The notes under the pieces are model-generated. The model was given only the letters and a program-made list of their open reading frames with translations, was not told the DNA's origin and ran no database searches. A stretch of DNA of 64,000 nt from Phyllostachys edulis (lineage: Eukaryota; Streptophyta; Magnoliopsida; Poales; Poaceae). Where the stretch lies: NCBI GenBank assembly GCA_036346405.1, contig CM070567.1, positions 46,177,633-46,241,632 of the forward strand. Reading direction: 5' to 3'. Below are positions 21,840 through 35,520 of this stretch, piece by piece; the stretch's first letter is position 1; each line of letters opens with the position of its first letter. Position numbers and translations under genes: made by a program.

Positions 21840-21994
21840 GGCTGCTGCTGCTGCTGCTGCTGCGAAAAGTGTTTGTGTGCTGTGGCAGTGGCTTGCAATG
21901 GGGTGCGCGCGCGTGTATATATTTATTCTTGCGTGAAAGCATATACGTGTCGTGTTGCTTTCGTTGTTGGGTGTCGTGTTGCTTTCGTTGTTGG
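21840..21994 (-). promoter_or_regulatory. Core promoter and 24-bp tandem duplication upstream of the dirigent gene
   Basis: A GCT/GCA triplet run (21841-21862) lies in the 5' leader. A TATA-like AAATATATA on minus lies at about 21915-21924, some 80 bp above the ATG. Two perfect 24-bp copies of a sequence starting GTGTCGTGTTGCTTTCG occupy 21947-21970 and 21971-21994. Confidence 0.5.
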
Positions 21995-22459
21995 GGGAGG
22001 GGGTTGGCAGTTGAGCTAAAGATATGTGCATGGCGTCTTGGAGTGGTTAATTTCGAAGCTATAGCCAGCTGCTAGTCCCTCTAAACCTATTATTGTTTCC
22101 GAACGCCGATCTACGCTCGTGTCCAACTGCACCCACAATCTCTCCCCTCTATTGCTACATCGAGATTTGTGCCAAAAGAATTAGGTTGGAATTACACATC
22201 AATAATGTCCCGTCAGACCATTTAATTGTCACATCACCGTCTCCTAATCCTTCTCACCCCTTAGTTCAAATTTTGAATGAGCCAGCCACAGTACACCAAT
22301 TTGAATCTTGCTACGGTCAAGTATTTGTACAACTCGCCATGTATTATACAAAAATAGTATTTTTAGACACAACTCAAAAGATGTACAACACTTTCAATTT
22401 TGAAGATACACAATGAATACATCATATAACACATACACACACCCTGTACAGTCAAGTAT

Positions 22460-22925
22460 CAAGGGGGAGCACCTTGGCGGCGTGGTGTACCAGCGCGGAG
22501 CACCTTGGAGATGCCGGCGAGGAAGAAGATGGGTGGCGAGTCCGAAATGGTACACGTCGAGGCGGAGCACCTCAGCGGCGTGGTGTACTGGTGCAAAGCA
22601 CCTTGGAGACTCCAGCAAGGAAGAAGATGGGTGACAGGTCCGACACGGTACATGTCGAGGCGAAGCACCTTGCAGACGCCGACGAGGAAGAAGATGGGCG
22701 GTAGTTCCGGCATGATACACGTTGAGGGGGAGCACCTCGGTGGCATGGTGTACCGGCGCAGAGCATCTTGGAGACACCGGCGAGGAAGAAGATGTGCATC
22801 AGGTCTGGAACGGTACACATCGAGGCGGAGCACCTCAGTGGCGTGGTTTACCCGCATGGAGAACCTTGGAGACACTAGCGAGGAAGAAGATGGACTGCGG
22901 GTCTGGCACGGTACACGTCGAGGTG
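22460..22925. repeat. Tandem array of about 97-bp GC-rich units
   Basis: Five units begin near 22468, 22566, 22660 (shortened), 22726 and 22826. Each reads like GGAGCACCTCAGCGGCGTGG, then TGTACCGGCGC, GCACCTTGGAGAC, GCGAGGAAGAAGATGG and GGTACACGTCGAGG. Open frames on both strands follow the repeat and have no known domain. The downstream stretch 22926-23400 continues GC-rich without a recognised gene. Confidence 0.85.
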
Positions 22926-23499
22926 AAGGTGAATCGTCGGTGCCAGAGCACCTTGGAAGAGTACATGATGGTGGCTGTAAGGACCATGGCGGTGGAGGAG
23001 TACATGTGTACTCATTGCTGGATCGAAGGAGGATGACCATGATGGTGGTGTACTCCTCGATGTCATTGATGTTGGCAAGGTGGACGACGACACCGACTGA
23101 CGCGGAGGCACCTAGGTCGATGATGGCCAGATTCGACGGCGAAGACCAGCTTGGCGGAGCACGTCAGCACGCCGGTCGAGATTTGTTCCGAATTTGATGG
23201 AGGAGGAGCACAAACCTAGCATCACCTCGTCTCCAGGAAGGACCAGATCTGACGATGCCACCTAGTAGCCTGGACGGCACCAGCGTGACCTCACTGGTGT
23301 TCCTTGCCTCACCGGAGCTGAGGAAGAAGCCCGGCTACGCAGCCCAGATCTGGACTTGCCGCCACCTGCTCCACACCGGCACCTCCTCTGCTATGGATAT
23401 CATGGGGATATGCTCACGATCTTAGGATGATGATACAATTGGCAATGGTGTTGAAGGTTTGTAGAATCACTCGTTTTCGATGGAGTTCAAGTGATGTCG

Positions 23500-25795
23500 G
23501 GCCAGTGCCTCGACCGCCTTCGCTCAATGATCTGACTGCACATGTGGCGGCCGACCGCCAAATCGGGCGGTCAAACCGACAATGCTTCAGGTGAACTGGC
23601 TAGTGGTTAGACCAGCCTTTAGGCAGCGGTCTAACCAGCCATAAAGAGATTTTGGATTTTAGAGCCGGGCCAAAAATAGAGGGTGTAGGCAAGAGAGGAG
23701 ATTCTACTACACTTAGTCTCATATTTTTTAGAGCTTCGAGTCAAAAGTTCTATTCGTTTGAAATTTCCAGAAGGTTTTGGATTTCCAGGGAGGAAATTTG
23801 GCTAAGTCCCACTGGCGGTCGACCGCCATCAGATGGCGATCAAACCGTTAGAGGCGCCGGACCGCCATGGGTGGCGGTCAGACCGGTTTTGACTTGTTCG
23901 TCGGCCAGCTTGGCGGCGATGTTTGTTGGTTAGGTCAAGTTCATGGGTTTCATTACATAGATGTTGCATGATGCATGTTTTGGCTAACATAGGTCAAGTT
24001 GTGAAGAACTTGTGCCCAGAAATGGTTCCTTGGTCTATTGTTGTGCATGTGACTTGGAGTCAACTATGGTCAACGACGAGGAGGACCAGGACTAGGTTAG
24101 GAGAACCGAGGTCGAGAACGATCGTGGATGTCAAGTGAGATAGTTGGACTCAAGCAAGGCACAAGATGGACTAGAACCATAGAAGGCGAAGTTTGAGTAG
24201 AGGCCTTTGCGAAGGTATGTGCTCATGCCGCATCAATTATGTGAATTAATGATTGTGCGTATCGTGCGGTGCTACGTAACGGTTTGCTTGTTTGTGATGG
24301 TTGTAGGACACTGGAGATAGGTCATGATGGGGCGGACTAGATCGGGACTAGGTTAGGAGAACCGAGGTCCAGAATGATCGAGGTGGTGCTGGAAGATGAC
24401 TGAGGCTAGCGGAGTGCTTACAAGCCGAGAAAACAAGGAACCGGAGCGGAAGCTACCGGTGATGAACATGATGGGCAGCGACAAGGTTGACCGGGACTAG
24501 ACTCAGGGAGGAGTTGAGGTCCGGACTAGGCTTAGGGAGGAGCTGAGGTCCTGAACGGTCAAGGAAGCCAGGTGCAGTTATGATGAGACATGTGGTGCGC
24601 CAAATGACTTGGTCCAGTTGCAAGCGAGGATGGTTTGATGGGATCCGGACGCGTGAGAAGCTTGGCGGGAAGTCATTGGGGCCACATGGATGATGACGAA
24701 GCATGGGAGATGCTTCGAGGTGAAGGAATCGCCAAAGGTCGGTAGAGGGGTATTTTGGGAAATTGCCCTATACCGGAAAAGTGGTGAGTGGTGGTGTGCG
24801 AAACCACCTTCTTGGCCTTGGAGAAATCGCAGCGCAAGACGGCGCAAGAAGAGGCGATCTAGGTCAAGAGAAGATGAAGACGACGCTTTAAAATACGTGC
24901 GTAAGTGAAACCCATTTATGTGTGGGCTTAACGAGTGCCCGTTTGGGATGTCTCTCTAGGGCTAGCCTCCACTATAAATAGGGAGGGTGCTGATTGCACT
25001 CCCCAACTCTTTTGGATAAACCCTAATTTGGGATTTAGGGCTAGGAGAGGAAACTGGAGAGGCTAGGGTTCATAAGAGATGGATTGATTTGAGTGCTCAA
25101 GTGTTGAGCTTTGTCCTCTATGGCGGAGTGGCTGTAAACATACCATCTATCCAATCAATCTATGCAAGATTTGCTCCAAGTTGAGTTCTATCTTTTTCTT
25201 GCTCTCTCTTTGATGCCTTTGGGATTTTTGGTGTTCCTTAGGTTTTTATTTGGGATCTTACTATGATCTTGCTTGCTGGGATGTGTGGGGTATGATCTAA
25301 GGTCATCTTGATCATCATCCACCCACAAGCAAGCTTTTGGATCTAAGTTTTGATTTTGCCCAGTTTTTGTGAAAGAACTTTGGTAACGATCTTCATGATA
25401 GTTGATTGGAATAGGTTCCTGACATCCTAAGGAAGGTATGCTTCAAGTTTCGTGAAGTTTGGAGTCACGGATCAAAAGTTAGACCATTTTGTGTTTTAGA
25501 AGTTCGGACTGATTTCACTATTCATCAGGCTAGAGGTCAGACCGCCCCATAGAGCGGTCAGACCAGTATGCTGAGAGGTCTGACCACCCAACTCATTGTG
25601 AATTGAGTTTTTTGGTAATTTTGGTTGTTTTGCTTCGGGGTTTCGATTGGATTCAATACAAGTCTTCCGCTATGCTTGTACTTTGATCTTCATAGCTTCC
25701 ATAGCTATTGGAGTGAAAATGTGTTGAATCCGATCTAGGAGAAAAAGTGATCATGCTCCTATTCACCCCCCTCTAGTCGCCATTTCGGTCCAACA
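23500..25795 (+). mobile_element. Probable solo Copia-type LTR (start unresolved)
   Basis: The end CACCCCCCTCTAGTCGCC followed by ATTTCGGTCCAACA (25795) is the same end type as the Copia LTR at 45798 read on minus. A promoter-like CTATAAATAGGG lies at about 24972. The region holds repeated GGCGGTCAGACCG-type motifs at 23540-23640, 23813-23890 and 25540-25600, and direct repeats containing GACTAGGTTAGGAGAACCGA (about 24090 and 24345). I could not find the left edge or a target duplication, so the start given is approximate. Confidence 0.5.
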
Positions 25796-26029
25796 GTTGC
25801 TTGCTCCGTGCTCCAACTCCGTATGAGGTGCATAGGCGAGCCCTATTCACGGGCTTGCTAAATCTGATATAGAGAGAAAGAGTGAGAGAGATGTAAATGG
25901 TGCATTTGAACCAGTAGTGAGAGAGAGACTCGATAGGATAAGGGAGGTGGTAGGCCCAGCTGTACTATGTATATGACAAGATATCATTTCTCTCTCTCCC
26001 GTTGCATCACAATTAGGGGTGTTCGTTCG
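25796..26029. other. Spacer, no gene seen
   Basis: The spacer carries GAGAGAGA-rich runs on both strands (25870-25930 and 25985-26005) and no coding signal. Confidence 0.5.
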
Positions 26030-26945
26030 GTTTTTTCGGTTCAGTAAATACAGTATATACGGTATTGTTAGTTCGGTAAATACGGTGTTTTTAAAAAATA
26101 CGGTTCGGTTTCGGTAAATCCCAATTTTTTCGGTACGGTATCGGTAAATACCATATTTACCAAAGCTGACGCGAATTGCGAATGATGACATTCTACATTT
26201 GCAAAGCAAGCAGTCTGCAATCTGCTGGGACTTGGGAGCTGGCTGCTGCATGAGTGCACCGCAGCAAAAGGAAAAAGCATTAGCAAGCATGGGACAGAAG
26301 CACTACACCAAGCACAAACATTCAAACAAGCAATGGCTACTCCAGCCTCCAGGTCTCCAGCACCCAGCAGCCTTTGATGCTTTGCTGCTAGGTCCATCCA
26401 AGTTAAGTTAATTGAATATATAGCACAAGATGACATATGTTGGGGCCAATTAATGTTTGTAAGAAGAACAACATAGTGACAGTGTTGGGATTTGCCATAT
26501 AGTAATATATAAGCAACCGATACGACCTACAGTTGAGCACTTGAGCTTTTGCATGGCACTCGACCAAAAGGCATAAACACATGCTACAAAGTCGATACAC
26601 TACCATCCATGAGCTTCTGAGTTGTGTGATTGCACAAGCAACGCTACACAGCCGGTCCACAATTCAATTCTTTCCACGTACGAAGTAGTGCCACTGCCAA
26701 ATGCCAATTGATGAATTGAGTGATGGGCCTGTGGGCTCATGGGCCTAGCGTGACTGTGCGAGGCGCGAGCGGGAGCTGCCGAGCCAGCCAGCACTAGAGA
26801 TATGTGCGCGGAACAAAACGGCAGTTCGGTTTATTCGGTTTTCAGCCGGTTTTTACCGAAAAAAACCGAAAACCCAAATTTTGGAAAACCGAACCGAATA
26901 CCGGTCAAACCGAGTTGACCGGTTCGGTAAAATAAATAGAAAAAA
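26030..26945. repeat. Inverted CGGTTCGG-rich ends; candidate small DNA transposon
   Basis: The left block (26030-26160, TTCGGTTTTTTCGGTTC and TACGGTTCGGTTTCGG) and the right block (26823-26945, complement of the same words) face each other across about 660 bp with no gene. The left edge AGGGGTGTTCG resembles ends of small plant DNA elements, but I see no matching right terminus or target duplication. Confidence 0.35.
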
Positions 26946-27023
26946 TCCTACACAAATCTCAAGACATGATGGACTGTGGGGATAGTGGGCACATATGAAC
27001 CCGCATTCATATTTTTTTTTCTC

Positions 27024-27160
27024 TAATTTCTTAAAAGGAATTCTATAGACTTTTGGTTCTAGGGTGTGTCTCCACCTCAGCATGTCTCTTTCTCCCCCTA
27101 ATTTCTAATGAGTCATATGGACTTTTGAGTCCAGGGTGTGTCTCCACCCCTGGGCAAGCC
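27024..27160. repeat. Two-copy direct repeat, period about 74 bp
   Basis: TAATTTCTTAAAAGGAATTC...GACTTTTGG.TCTAGGGTGTGTCTCCACC at 27024 is repeated with changes at 27099 (TAATTTCTAATGAGTCATAT...). It lies just upstream of the segment that is duplicated after the N gap. Confidence 0.7.
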
Positions 27161-27298
27161 AACGACATGGGACCACCAAGGACCTCACCGTCGATGAACA
27201 ATTGGTCGGAGAAGAAGCTTGCCCTAGTTACTGTATGTATCTAGGACTGTTTTGTCCTCTTGGACCTCCACCGTATGTACAATGCTCGCTCCATCTCT

Positions 27299-27309
27299 CC
27301 ATATAAAAG
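27299..27309 (+). promoter_or_regulatory. TATA box upstream of the GST-N-like ORF
   Basis: CATATAAAAGG, present also in the second copy near 59018. It is a plausible promoter for the ORF starting at 27679. Confidence 0.45.
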
Positions 27310-27678
27310 GAGGCAGAAAGGAGCTAAGGGGAGAGTGGCCACGTCACTAGTTTTTTATGCGTCGTTGGATTCCGCTTGGCTCGGCCACGTCTGTTCGATG
27401 AGATCAGGCTTCCTCGGCGCGTGCTGGCTCAACTCGTGACATGTGTGCACGTCGTGTCGTTCCTTCATTTCCCAGCACGCTTCTTCCTCCTCCCCTCGCA
27501 TGCCACGCCATCTTCATTTCGCTATTCCCCCGTTCCCTTCCCTCGCCTCCCACGACAGCCGCCTCCTAGATCCTCGCCACGCCGTCCCACACCTCCCACC
27601 GCTCTTCTCTCCACAGAAGCAACGGTAGCGGTAGCCGCTGCCTTCTCTTCACGGCCGGAGTCCCAGGGACGAGACACC

Positions 27679-28263
27679 ATGCCACCACCTCACAACCTAC
27701 TGTTCTCGTCTTCTCTTCCTCCCCGCCTCCTCCCACGCCGACGGCGCCTGACGCCACCAGGATCCCCACCTTTCCGCCGCACCGCATCGAGCACGGCCGA
27801 GGCTACCACCGTGTCCACCGACGCCCTCACCAGATCCCCCTCCATCTCCACCGCCGAGGCCGAGCAGGAAAGCGTTGTCCACGTCTACGGCTCCGACGGC
27901 TGCCCCGTCACGTGGCACCTCCGTGTCTCGCTCCTCTACAAGGCGACGGAGTCCGTGCACTTCACTCCCTCCGAGGCGGCCCCGCTCAGCCGACCCATGC
28001 TCCGCCTCTCCACACCCGACCTGGAGGTCTCCAGCGCCGCCAACGAGCTATTGCACCAAGTCGATGCTCGCTTCGAGGGCAAGCTCCGCATCACGCCATC
28101 GAAGCGACCGGTGGCGCGCGCGTCACTGGCGACCACAGCAGCGGAGGAGGTGACCGAGCTGGTGCGACTGCAGCACTGCAGCGCGGAGCGGCATCTAGAG
28201 GGCATGGCAGCCATGGTGGCAGAGATAGTGAAGAAGGCCAGGAAGGGGAGGGGCGAGGTTTAG
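27679..28263 (+). CDS. GST-N-like small protein, 194 aa (possible captured gene)
   Basis: The first ATG in the open frame is at 27679; the frame is open upstream to 27376 without an ATG. Residues 1-60 are Pro/Arg/Ser-rich, like a plastid transit peptide. Residues about 65-135 (VVHVYGSDGCPVTWHLRVSL, LYKATESVHFTPSEAAPLSR, NELLHQVDARFEG) resemble the thioredoxin-fold N-terminal part of glutathione S-transferases, with CP at the active-site turn. The C-terminus (VRLQHCSAERHLEGMAAMVA) is helical, and no full GST C-terminal domain is present. A function cannot be assigned. It lies directly upstream of gyrase A exons, to which it is not normally joined. The second copy at 59377 is frameshifted. Confidence 0.5.
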   Translation: MPPPHNLLFSSSLPPRLLPRRRRLTPPGSPPFRRTASSTAEATTVSTDALTRSPSISTAEAEQESVVHVYGSDGCPVTWHLRVSLLYKATESVHFTPSEAAPLSRPMLRLSTPDLEVSSAANELLHQVDARFEGKLRITPSKRPVARASLATTAAEEVTELVRLQHCSAERHLEGMAAMVAEIVKKARKGRGEV

Positions 28264-28603
28264 TTGAATCTTGGAGCATGCCAGGATGTTGGAGCACACT
28301 AGGACGTAGTTGAATCTTGAAAATAATACCACATACCGGCCATTCCCAGCATTAGCAGGCCATGGTTTGGTAATTTTTATTCCCTTTCACTTGTATGGAA
28401 ATTCAACTACATCTTTTTTAGCCTCTTTAACTCTTTCAATTGCATGTTTGTTGGAACTCAGCTCCGCTCCAGATCATTGTGGGAAGTTCCTACTTTGGTA
28501 CCTCGCTGATAACTCTGTCTATCTCCCACAATGAGCAATGAATACAAGAAGTTCCTACTTGCATACCTCACTAAATATGTCAGATTTGCACACTTTATTG
28601 TAA

Positions 28604-30500
<1,897 letters not shown>

Positions 30501-30587
30501 CATAAGTACTCTATCATTGTCTCCTTTTGTTCTTTATCATTAATAGCCTCATAGTCCATGGCATGATGAATCCATAATATACACTAC

Positions 30588-31413
30588 AGTAATATCCCAA
30601 TTTTTGGGCCTTTTTAAAATTTCAAAATAAAAATAACCATTTCAATTTTTCTTGAATTGTTAAAGCTTAATTTAAAATTTTAGAAATTAAAAACAAATTT
30701 AATGTGAGTAAATCAAACTTCCATTAAATAAAAATTGTCTTAATTGATTTTCTGGTTTTATCTTAAATTTCTTTTTTCCAAGACCCGGTTGTTTTTTCGT
30801 GGAGTTCTTTTTATTTCTTTTTCAGCTTGCCCGTATTTTAGAGTTCTTTTAAAGCTTTAGAAATAAAACAAACCATTTGCATTTTATTGAATATATGTAA
30901 AGCTTAAATTAAAATTCCAAAGTGAAAAATATTTAAATGATTAAATCAAACTTTAATTAAATTCTAAAATGAGTTAATTGGATTTTCTGGGTTTTCTCGG
31001 ATTTTATTCAAGTCGGTGCTGTTTCTTGCAACCCGGTCTATTTTAATTATTTTCTGTCTTCCCAAAAAATATTTTATTTATTGTAAAATTTAATTTAAAT
31101 TGGTGACTTATTTTGAAGCTTTAAAAATAAAAATAATTGTTTGGTTTTTATCGGTTTAATTTAAAGCTTAAATTGAATTTCTGAAGGAAAAAAATTAAAG
31201 ATTTTTGGATTTGTTTATTTTTCGGATTTTCTTTATTCCCTCCTTTTTCTTTTCTTTCTCCTCCTGTTTTTCTTCCCGAAGGTGACTTCCAATCTCTCTT
31301 TCCTCCCACGCAAGCCATGTTGCCCCATACAGCACCTTGCCCATCTCCTGGCCGCCCACGCCTCCTGCTCCCACTAGCTCCCACCCCGTCGGCCGCCTCC
31401 CCCATGTTTTCTT
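30588..31413 (+). mobile_element. Outer LTR, left part (split by the chromovirus)
   Basis: It begins at the position of TGTAACATCCC in the second copy (62245); here the first bases read AGTAATATCCC. It is AT-rich, then GC-rich (CCGTCGGCCGCCTCC), and is cut at 31414 by the minus-strand chromovirus. It probably continues at 42448. Confidence 0.6.
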
Positions 31414-33711
31414 TGCCGGGACCCAAAATTACACTTCGGACCCTCAGTGTTTAATGCACTAGTCCAGATCACGCTTAGTGCACACAAGTGTCAACAAAGG
31501 TGGATATCGATCCACACAAACGAATAATAGCATAAACGATAATTTGATTAATAATAATGGTTTGACCTTACTACGAGTTTACATTTATTTAAGCCACGCA
31601 GGGCTAACAGAGAAATAAAGCAGCGGAAACAAAAGCGGTAGTGGCATCCCATCGATTCACCATAGGTAACCAACTGGGATCAAGACCCAGTTGATTTAAG
31701 TGCAACACATGCCACAAAGACACATAGTACACACAGATTATTACAAGATTGCATATTCACTTAGTTAGATTAATAATTGCAGTCTCACATGAATAAGTGA
31801 TTCGTGGCATGGCTAAGCAATCTACTCGTACTAACCAACCCACGTTGGTGCTACAATATTTACCAACTAAATATCAACTAGGGTGACAAAGGATCAAGGC
31901 ATAACAAGTACACAAGGAAGGCATAACAATCTGGAATTAACTACTACACCCAAAAGCATTTAAATAAATACTTGAATTAAGATGCAGTAATTTGAATTAA
32001 AATACTTTTATCAAACTGGGAAGCAAAATGGTCAAGGTTATAGCTTGTCTTGGAATAGGTTTAGGTGCTGGTCACGGTCTTGAAAGCTCCTTCTTCTTCA
32101 ACTCTTCCAACAAATAATAAGTCTACTCGCAAATGAAGCACAAAACAAAATAAATAAATAACAGAGGCAAAACAACTAAAATAAATAAATAAATATCTCC
32201 ATTAGGTAGATCTTGATTTTAGACAATTTAGAAATTTGAATGGGCTGATTTGGAGTTAGGATGCAAAAGTTATGAGGTTTGGAAGTTTGAATCTAAAGAA
32301 AACCCTAGAAATTGAATTATACGTATTTCCCGAATTATTTCTTAAAAGAAAAATCCGGATTATTGCGCAATGCTGGCGTCAGCAAAGGAATTTCCGGAAA
32401 AGATAAATAAAAAGAAATTTTGACGTGTGGGACCCACACGTCAGTGACACAACTCAGGTGGACCAAGTCCACCGAGCCTCTGGATCTAAGTCGGGGCTGA
32501 GGTGGCGCACCCCGCTGACGCCGACGCTGGCGCCTTACGTGGCTGTCATGTATGCGCCACGCGAGGCGAAACGCTGAGGCGGAGGGTGACGTGTACTGGC
32601 GAGAGGCGGCGGCAAGACGGAGCCAACCAGACGGGCGAACGGCGGCGTCTCACCGGCGAAGTGGTACGGAGGGTAGTTAGCGTTATTGCGAACCTCGGTG
32701 CAGCCCGTGGTCGAGACAACCGTATGGCGGCGGCGGTGAGGTAGAAGCGGCGGCGGCCGGGCTCGGCGGCGACGGCGCTAGGGCGGTGCTCCGGCGAAAC
32801 GAAGGTGTCCCCTGGGTTCCCCTTGCTCGCGCGATGTCGACGGTGTAGGCGTGGAGGCTCCGGCGGCTTCGGGCTCGTCGGAGTAGGCGGCGGCGAGATT
32901 GAATCTCCGAGCTCTAGTGGCGGCTAGGGTGCGGCGCAGGCGAGGAGGCGGCCAGGGTTCGGGTGAGGGCGTCGAGGGTTGGCCTCCCCCTTAAATATGG
33001 AGGCGCGGGAGAGTCCAGAGCGCGGACGCCCAAAACGGCTGCGCGGCAGTGCAACAACCTCCGCGACGAAATCGGAGACGAAGAACAGTAACGGGGTGGG
33101 GCCCGCTTGTCAGCGTCTGGGGCTCGGGCGAGCGCGAGTGGAAAAAGGGCGCGGTGAGGTGCGCGAGTGCGGGCGAGGATCTGACCGTCAAATTCAGATC
33201 GGACGGCTCACAAACAATGTGACGTTCGGACCGCTCCAATCGGCCATCAAGATCGGGACGCCCATTTGCGATCCAACTACCGCCATTGACCGGAGAAGAA
33301 ACACGCGAGGAGACAGAGAGAGGCCGACGGGGGTCCGCCGATGGAAGCGAGCGCAAGCTGCATGAAAGTTGGGCCGGGGTGGGAGAGAGAGTGGGTTTAG
33401 GCCCAAGGACTATTTGGAGATTTTAATTAGCCTTTTCTTTTTAGAAAATAGCAGAAATTCCAAATGGCAATAGAAATTAGCAAATGAACTTGGAAAAATT
33501 CTAGAAATTCTAGAAAATATATCCAAGCACATAGAATCCAAATAAAATAGTTTTGACCATTGTTCATGTTGACTTTAGTCACATTAAATTGTTTTGCTAC
33601 TCAAAGTCCAATATTAAGCTTTTAAATTAAATTTAAATAAATCCAAATGGTGAATTTTCTCACTACAACTATTTAAAAGATTTTTAAAGCTCTAAAAATT
33701 GGGATGTTACA
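31414..33711 (-). repeat. 3' LTR of the chromovirus (short form)
   Basis: It is 2298 bp and lacks about 710 bp present in the other LTR (39733-40442). The TATA-like ATATTTAA on minus lies at about 32992-32999. The GC-rich part 32500-33360 gives open frames with no domain. Confidence 0.85.
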
Positions 33712-33740
33712 AACCTCCCCTTAAAGGAATCTCGACCGAG

Positions 33741-35520
33741 ATTCAAAGCTAGCCGGAGAAAAGGATGGGGAACTCGGCTTTCAACTCTTCTTCACGCTCC
33801 CACGCTGCTTCACCTTCTCGAGTGGTGGCTCTCAAGACTTTGCAAAAACGAATCGTCTTGCTTCGTCCGACGTTCTGCGACATCCAGAATCTTGACCGGC
33901 TGCTCTTTGTAGGTGAGGTCTTCCTTTAGTTCAATTGACTCCAACGGGGCTTGTTCTTCTGGCACGCGAAGACACTTCAACTGAGAGACATGAAAGACAT
34001 CATGTACTCCCGCTTAGCGATCAAGGCAGCCCAAATGATAAGCTACTTCTCCACGGCGATTCAAAATCTTGAACGGACCAACATACCGAGGGGCAAGCTT
34101 CCCTTTTTCATGGAACCTTTTCACACCTCTGAGGGGCGTAACTCGAAGATACACAAAATCCTCGGGCTCGAAACTGAGATCACGACGACGATTATTGGCA
34201 TAACTCTTTTGCCTCGACTGAGCTATCTTTAGTCTCTCTCGGATCATAGCCACTTGCTCTTCTGCTTCTTGAATAATATCTGGGCCAAAGACTGTACGTT
34301 CAGCAGTTTCTGACCAATTCAACGGGGTTCTGCAGGCACGACCATACAAAGCTTCAAACGGCGACATTTGCAAACTGGCTTGATAACTGTTGTTGTACGA
34401 GAATTCTGCATATGGTAAACTCTTATCCCAACGGGTAGCATTTGCTAGAGCACAGGCTCTCAACATATCTTCCAATATCTGATTGACTCTTTCAGTCTGT
34501 CCATCTGTCTGGGGATGATATGCGATCTTGAGTTCGATGAGTCCCTAAGGCTTCTCGCAAATTTCGCCAAAACGGAGGTGAGCCGAGATCCTCGATCCGA
34601 CACTATCTTCTTGGGCACACCATGCAAACCGACAATCCTTGACATATACAACTGCCAGACGATCTCTGAGTAATGTGATTTTGACCGTAGGAAATGGGCA
34701 ACTTTAGTCAAACGGTCCACTATTACCCAAATCGAATCATAACCCGATTGAGTCTTGGGTAATCCGGTAATGAAATCCATTCCGATTTCTTCCCACTTCC
34801 ACTCTGGAATTTTCAACGGTTGCAACAGACCTGGTGGTCTCTGATGCTCTGCTTTAACCTTCTGACATACGTCGCACAAGGCAACGAACTCTGAGACGTC
34901 TCGCTTCAGGTTTGGCCACCAAAACTTATTCTTAACATCTTGATACATCTTAGTACTACCAGGGTGAATCGAATACTTTGAGTCATGGGCCTCCTTTAAA
35001 ATTAGCTGTCTCAACCCATCCACATCTGGTACGCAGATACGTCCACTGATCCATAGTATATCTTGATCATCTATTATGAATTCTTTGAACTTCCCTTCTG
35101 CCATCTTCTTCTTGATGTCCGCAAACTCTGAATCTTTTGGATGAGCCTCGCGAATCTGCTTCTCCAAAGTAGACTGCACTTCCAGACTGGCCACAAATCC
35201 ATCAGATACTACTTCTAGCTTCAGCTTCTGGAATTCTTCTTGAAGTTCTGAATAAAGCTCTTTCACTACCAAAGCATTGCAGTGGCTCTTACGGCTCAAA
35301 GCATCAGCAACGACATTGGCTTTACCAGGATGGTAATGGATTCCGAGATTATAATCCTTTATCAATTCTAGCCATCTTCTCTGCCTCATATTCAGATCTG
35401 ACTGAGTGAAAATGTATTTCAAGCTCTTATGATCCGTGTATATCTCACAGCGATTACCAATAAGGTAATGACGCCAAATCTTCAAAGCATGCACTATCGC
35501 AGCCTAATTCCGGATCATGG
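33741..35520 (-). pseudogene. Chromovirus integrase and chromodomain-like C-terminus
   Basis: Open stretches at 34460-35494 and 34014-34475 on minus carry the end of RNase H ([13 protein letters not shown]), the integrase HHCC zinc finger ([25 protein letters not shown]) and core acids in GMDFITGLP and [11 protein letters not shown]. After a frame break follow PFEALYGRACRTP, a GPY/F-type YVGPFKILNRRGEVAYHL, and a tail at 33755-33980 with DLTYKEQPVKILD and EAAWEREEELKAEFP, which looks like a chromodomain. Integrase joins the cDNA to host DNA; the chromodomain would direct insertion to marked chromatin. At least two frame breaks are present. Confidence 0.85.

Noticed and set aside
21318..22019. 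Plus-strand frames opposite the dirigent gene (about 230 codons)
   Set aside because: They are the antisense shadow of a GC-rich coding region; the minus-strand frame carries the conserved domain.
22505..23197. 230-codon open frame as a gene
   Set aside because: It follows the 97-bp repeat, has no domain, and other frames there are equally open.
32502..33365. Long open frames in the GC-rich part of the chromovirus LTR (also 2933-3425 and 41172-42220)
   Set aside because: They lie inside LTRs, differ between copies, have no domain, and reflect high GC and few stops.
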